From the NCBI GenBank assembly GCA_037179385.1, contig CM074194.1:2249001-2313000 (forward strand): a DNA stretch of 64,000 bases, in the 5' to 3' direction. The position numbers and the translations under genes were made by a program. Below the pieces are notes generated by a model. The model was not told where the DNA came from, ran no database searches, and was given only the letters and a program-made list of their open reading frames with translations. Below are positions 58,737-64,000 of this stretch, piece by piece. Position 1 is the first letter of the stretch. Each line of letters begins with the position of its first letter. Source of the stretch: Holothuria scabra (Eukaryota > Echinodermata > Holothuroidea > Aspidochirotida > Holothuriidae).

Positions 58737-58992
58737 TTAAAGAGCAGCAGTCATCCCAAATTGAAGAAGTGTAGTAGACTGTCCAGTTTCATGATTGGCT
58801 TTTGGGAGTCATGTGACAATTTTTTTTTACTCTTCAAATGCAGAATTTGCCAGAAATAACTGTTTGGTTTACCTTGAATATGCAATAGTAAAGTCATAAA
58901 ATATAATTAAAGATATTTTCAAGAGAAATAAGATGAAAATTATTTTAACTTTTTCTTCAAAATAAGTTTGCGGGACTGCTCTTTACCTTTAA
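58737..58992 (+). mobile_element. TTAA-flanked MITE, family C copy 2
   Basis: TTAA at 58737-58740 and 58989-58992. The ends AGAGCAGCAGTCATCCCAAA and GGGACTGCTCTTTACC, and the interior (TAGACTGTCC, TTTGGTTTACC, AGAGAAATAAGA), match 54083-54326. Confidence 0.65.
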
Positions 58993-61231
58993 ATGGGTTG
59001 CTATTCCATCCTCAGGTAATGTGAGGGAATCACAATTAACGTTTCACATAACCGCTGATAACTGGTACCATCAGTACTGCCACAAATGGTACCAGTAATA
59101 CCTTAGCACAGGTACCAGAAGAGTATAAATGTAGGATTTTTATCACATTCAAATATCCGTAAAAACACCATACATTGACATAAATGAAGTCTTCTCATAA
59201 TCCCTGCCTCCTGTTTCACTATTTTTATAACACTTAACACCACACTCAACACATCAGTAAACAACAAAAGTTAAACTTTCTGCAAATTAGTGTCCAATAA
59301 ACATGGAACAGAGACTAAGTCAGTGACGCACTTTCATTCCGCACTGAAGAGTCCCACATGATGACAAGAGCACTCAAAGTTGTAGCGTAGATTGCAAAAA
59401 TAATTTCTAAACATAACAAAAATTGCCCTCTGACCAGAAGTTATTAACTAGAACTATACCAAATTATTTCCATAAAATGTTGGTTTATCAAGCTTTCCTC
59501 CCGACGAGTTATCACTATCGAAACTCTCTTCAAAGGGTTTCATGTTTGAATTAACAAAATGCATCACACAGCAATCCGTTGTACTGTACAATTACAATAC
59601 CTCAGTAGCTATCAATACACCAAAGCAAGTGAGTTGATTCCACGTAACCACCCATTTTAAGCAGGATTTACTTCGTGATAAGTCCCATTGCTTCACTGTG
59701 TAAATTTTTGAAACAAGGTTTGTTGCGTTTCTATGAAAGTTTTTCTCCCACACACAGTTAATGTTATGGAGAAGTCCCATTACATCACCTGTGTCAGTAT
59801 CATGTCAGAGCTTGCAATGCTACAATTCTTTTTCTGCCGACAGCGAATTTCTCACTCATATGTTGTGTGTTATCATATGCAAAGGGAATTCAATCAAACA
59901 ATAAATGGTAACTATTATAATGAACAAAGTGAAAGCATTTGCTGATGACCAGCGATCAGTCTGAGGTTGCGTACAGCGTTGAAAGAAAGCAAGTTCCTTA
60001 ATAGTGTGGAAGGTACTAGTTCTGCTACTAGTTAAACAGCAATTTCCGAAATTCTTTATAGGGCGAAATTTGTGACTGAAATGGTGAAAAATGATTACCA
60101 AGTGAATATTCCATGCTTATATTTCAATGTTCAAGGACACAATGCTTCTATCAAATGGATTTTTAGTTACATTCTAGTACTATTCCATTCAAATGCTATA
60201 ATTTTAAGAAAAGATTTTCACCTTACAGTTGAGTACCCGTCCTGTCTCCAGGATACTTTGATACCTTATGGTCTGTGATACCGTGCCGTACCGGTACATA
60301 CTACTGTATATACGTACTTACAGAAATACCGGTATACTGTGAGACCTATCACAGTACAGGGATAATGTAGGCAAAAGATGGGGGGGGGGCACTGGCACGG
60401 TCGAGGGCATCTGCCATGCTGGCCTCACTTAAAAAATTTCAAACTTTTTTTCCAGGAGGATAAAAGGTGAATGCCTTAGCCCTTACCCTGAGTAGAACTG
60501 GCAATGGACAATTTTCTTGATTCATCTTACTAACAAGAAGGTTGATTCTTTAATAGCAACCCCAAATTTTGCAATCTCCTGATAATTTCCAAATTTTCTT
60601 CAAAATAAGCCCCACATCTTGAAATATGAATTAATATTTTTGTCACAAGAGAACTTGTGTGTTTCAAAGTTTCAACCAAAATATTCCATTCCCCTGTAGT
60701 ATTAAAGCTACCCAACATTTTCAAAATTTTTTAGAAATTTTCCAATTTTTTGTCAAAATTAATTTTACCAGTGATCAATCCCATCTGGATATTTAATTTC
60801 ACATTTTTCAGTAAACTGAGGCTCCATCCTGCATAAAATTACATCCAAAGGCAATAACAACTTCTCTGCTTAATTTCATCCACTTTTCTGTCACTGACTT
60901 GCAAATAAATACCTTAGACTGGAGATATATTTGTATACTAGAATTTGAGGACTATCATGAAAATTCAGGTACCTATTCTTAAAAAGGTCATGTAGGGCAC
61001 CACAATTAAAATCAAAGGAATACGATTTTCTGTCATCCATTTGAAAAGAAACTGGTTTAAAAAATAATGAATTTAAGTCAAGGCTAACATTTCATTACAG
61101 CAGCAATTCATGAACAAATTTTGAGACAAAAGTGAATTTATAGAAAATTTTGATTTGCTCCCCACCATTCCACCCCTTGTCCATCTATGGATCCAAAGAT
61201 GTTATGAATAAAGTTGACAGAGTTTTGGGGC
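58993..61231. other. Intergenic, no gene seen
   Basis: Contains ACCGGTAC-type words near 59060-59115 and 60280-60335, a G run at 60380, and no recognisable coding sequence. Confidence 0.45.
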
Positions 61232-61778
61232 CAGGCTTGGGGCGATAACATCTCAATGTAACTGGTTACGATTGCGATTACTTCATATTTTACGATTGTG
61301 ATTATGATTACAGCTAAAATTGAAAGTAATTGATTACGAATGCAATTACATTGCAATGTAATCATGATTGCAATCATGATTACATTTTCTTTCCACATAA
61401 ACAATGTAGGCAAAACAATACAGTACCCACAACTGGAAAAAAGGCCATGGACATTGCTCTAGATAAGCCTGGACAGAACCAAGTCCTCCCAAATTTTAAG
61501 CTGGAACATACAAGAAAGAGGGACAATTAAATTTTGTCATTCCAACAGAAGAAGCAAGCAGTGAAAAAATTGTTTAGTAACCTTACTTCTTTGTTCAATT
61601 CAACTTCAATGTAATCAGAAATGAAACCACGATTGCAATTACTTTGCCATTGTAATCGATTACGATTGCGATTACTTTGCGATTTTCACAAAAGTAATCG
61701 ATTGCGATTACAACTACTTCAAAATGTGTAATCGATTGCAATCGATTACAATTACTGATTACAATTACCCCAAGCCTG
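61232..61778. mobile_element. hAT-like non-autonomous element with perfect 8-bp target duplication
   Basis: Ends CAGGCTTGGGG and CCCCAAGCCTG are exact inverted complements. TTTGGGGC is duplicated on both sides (61224-61231 and 61779-61786). The interior left and right thirds consist of GATTACGATTGCGATTAC-like words. The middle (about 61395-61610) is unrelated and carries a SINE-like CCCACAACTGGAAAAAAGGC. Confidence 0.85.
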
Positions 61779-61786
61779 TTTGGGGC

Positions 61787-63500
61787 GTTCCTCGAAGAAG
61801 TCTTTATTGTCAAGTAATTTTGCATTATTCTGAAAATATTCTGAGTCTTTTAGAAAATATCCTAGCTTCAATAATTTTGCACTGACATGTGTGTTACCTG
61901 TATTGACCTAACACAAACAAAAAGAAAAACTAAACAAAAGTAATAACTTAGGTAATTTATATTTCCATAGTATTAAGAGTTAATCTGAATTATACTTCAC
62001 TAAACACTTTTTCAGGGTTTAATGATCAGGAAGTTCCGTACTGGTCTCCAAAATTGAATACTAGTGATGGGTTGATTACTTGGCAGGTAAATCCAAAGTT
62101 TCATGGTAACCTTTCTCTGAAGGAAAAATCTAAATCCATTAACTTTTTAATGGTAACATATTAGCCCTAATAACATCTAACAAAAACATTTTAAGTCATA
62201 TCAAGCACTTAGCCTCAGAGGAAAGATTGCAAGAAGGTCCTAAAGGGGTCAAATGCCTGGTGACTTTATAAAAGGTCCTATTCTTAAATATTTCAGCAGT
62301 TTTAGACTTTTAGTAAAGATCTGTTCTTAACTTTGTAGCAGTTAGTAGACCTAGGGGTGCACTGGAGAAGCATCTTGCATGGCTTGAATTAGGTAGTATC
62401 CTACAGTTTCTCCCATTAAGTCGTCAATGTCAATGAGAATAGTCTTCCACTTGGTTAACTCTCCGTATCATCTGTGCAATGCATTTTAATTAAGGTAGGC
62501 CTCTAGTAGGCCTAGGCTAGTCCTTGAACAGGACTGTGTACTATGCTTAACTGTAGGACCTACTCCATACACAGTCCTTGCCCTTACGCCTCCTGAAATC
62601 AAGGCTATTGCACGCGGCTGAGTCAAGCGCCTAACACTGAAACTGAATGAATTGTATGATGTTTTTATAAACATCAAGTATAATAATGGTCTTCTATTTT
62701 TTTAACATATAAATTATAAGTAGTCCATGTATCTATACTAGGCAGGCTTATGCTGAAGTGTGAACAATTGTTCACAGCACTGAATATCGTATACCTGTAG
62801 GTAAGTACATATTAGTACACATAAGTCTAAGGGCCAGTAAAAAAAACAAGAGCCCAATGGGCACTGTGGTTCCTTGCTGGATGTTATAAGAATTGTACAG
62901 CCAGTCTCCGAAATACAGCTAAGCAAAAGCTCATACTCAATGTTTGTAACATCTTCACAAGGGGTAATTAGTACTAATATTACATGAAATCAAAGATTAA
63001 ATTTCTGTGGCCTTACTTACATTCAACTTTTATAATGCTTGGTGATCCTTCAAAAACACTACCGCATTTCCATATGTATTTATGCTTGTAATCAAACTTG
63101 ATATTATTACCAATAAACAATGCACAATGTGGTCAGAGAGAGAAAAACATCCCTTGTATTTCTCTCAAAAGTTGCTCTCAAATAAAACTTGCTATTACTT
63201 TAAAACAATCTACCATTTGTCCTGTTTGCTACCTCTACACAGAAAACAGGGTTTATTCAGCAGTTAAACAGAAAGCAAGTGATTAATGGGGTATGATAAC
63301 AGAATGAGGATTACGTTACCCCGCAGAGCACAGCAGTATTAAAGAGACATACTGTATAATCCATGCATTGCTTCCACTGGCAGAGACAAAAGTTTAATGC
63401 AGAGTGCCCTGTGCTCAGTGAAATCTACAGATTTCAGTTACTGCCCTCTTAAAACTTTGAATGATCCAAAATATGTGTACAACCTGAACGAACGTAAAGA
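61787..63500. other. Intergenic, no gene seen
   Basis: One CpG-richer patch (about 62490-62640) contains TAGGCCTAGG words; otherwise AT-rich with short frames only. Confidence 0.45.
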
Positions 63501-63599
63501 CCAAATTTCTAAGGTGTTTGGGTGTATAAGCATGCAAAACCAGGTGAGATAAAAAATCTATTGAACCTATCTTTATCTAGCTTACAAGATTTTCTAAAT

Positions 63600-64000
63600 A
63601 ACATTTCCAGCGGTTGACCTCCAGTGACCTTAAGGACCTTTGACCTTAACCAAACAAAGATTGATTTGAAATCTGTCCTTTCTACCTTAAAATACTGTGT
63701 TAAAACGTTTTTCAGTGTTTGACCCCTAGTGACCCCAGATGGCCCCTTGACCTTCACCAAACATATCCAATTTCATCCTTACACCATAACACACCCACAC
63801 ACCAAGTATGACATCTATCCAAGTTTCCTACCTAGAAATATCGTGTTGAGAAGGTTTTCAGTTTTTGAACTCTGGAGACCCCAAATGACCTTTGACCTCC
63901 ACCAAAAACAATAGGGCACGCCTTCTCCCTATGACGAATCTATGTACCAAATCCAAGTTCCATCCAACCTTCCCTTGTTGAGTTAGAGCGTACCGAAGCA
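63600..64000 (-). repeat. Satellite-like monomers related to the 36.7 kb array, cut by the window edge
   Basis: On the - strand: CAACACGATATTTCTAGGTA, CATACTTGGTGTGTGGGTGT, TTTGGTGAAGGTCAAGGGGC, TCTGGGGTCACTAGGGGTCA. The word order is that of the 36.7 kb monomer. At 63888-63903 TGACCTTTGACCTCCACC gives a perfect DR1 on the - strand. Confidence 0.7.

Overview
This is a eukaryotic, AT-rich, intron- and repeat-dense window, most likely from a marine invertebrate deuterostome. An echinoderm such as a sea cucumber or sea urchin is the best guess. The reasons are an intronless RING/B-box/filamin/NHL gene, degenerate CR1/L2-type LINE pieces, tRNA-derived SINEs, and many GGCCTAGG-type words of the kind abundant in echinoderm DNA. 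The species cannot be fixed from sequence alone.

Layout. 1-4150 is a pile of broken LINE copies on the + strand, containing a perfect run of 116 GAA triplets (3055-3402). 4937-40799 (+) is one long gene that I could assemble into 20 phase-compatible exons: 2811 nt, 936 residues. It runs from an ATG exon at 4937-4985 to a stop at 40797-40799. The protein has an N-terminal segment resembling the TSNAXIP1_N family, long coiled coils, a Cys/His-rich cluster, a low-complexity linker and a helical C-terminal half. Its introns hold SINEs, foldback MITEs, LINE ends and a 2.3-kb satellite-bearing element. 41000-46800 has polyadenylation signals and repeats but no recognisable gene. 48479-50512 (-) is a single-exon coding region for a 677-residue TRIM2/3-like protein; a splice acceptor directly before its ATG implies an upstream non-coding exon. 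50530-64000 has no gene I can support and carries many non-autonomous DNA transposons, a 48-bp minisatellite, and the start of another satellite-like stretch at the right edge.

The most notable structures are in the repeats. (1) A hAT-like MITE at 56326-57116 has one end amplified into about nine 48-bp units, and every unit carries a copy of the 8-bp target-site duplication. (2) A 2.3-kb block in the last intron of the long gene is bounded by 12-bp inverted ends and consists of about 13 tandem monomers, many carrying perfect DR1 and DR2 AGGTCA direct repeats, the classic nuclear-receptor half-site layout; related stretches occur near 30.5 kb and 63.6 kb. (3) A hAT-like element at 61232-61778 has a perfect 8-bp target duplication and an interior made of self-complementary GTAATCGATTAC-type words. 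(4) Inverted copies of two different MITE families flank the TRIM gene.

The two genes are convergent (+ then -) with about 7.7 kb between their stop codons. Nothing in the sequence ties their functions together. Exon boundaries were set by reading splice signals and phase by eye; no transcript or homology search was available.
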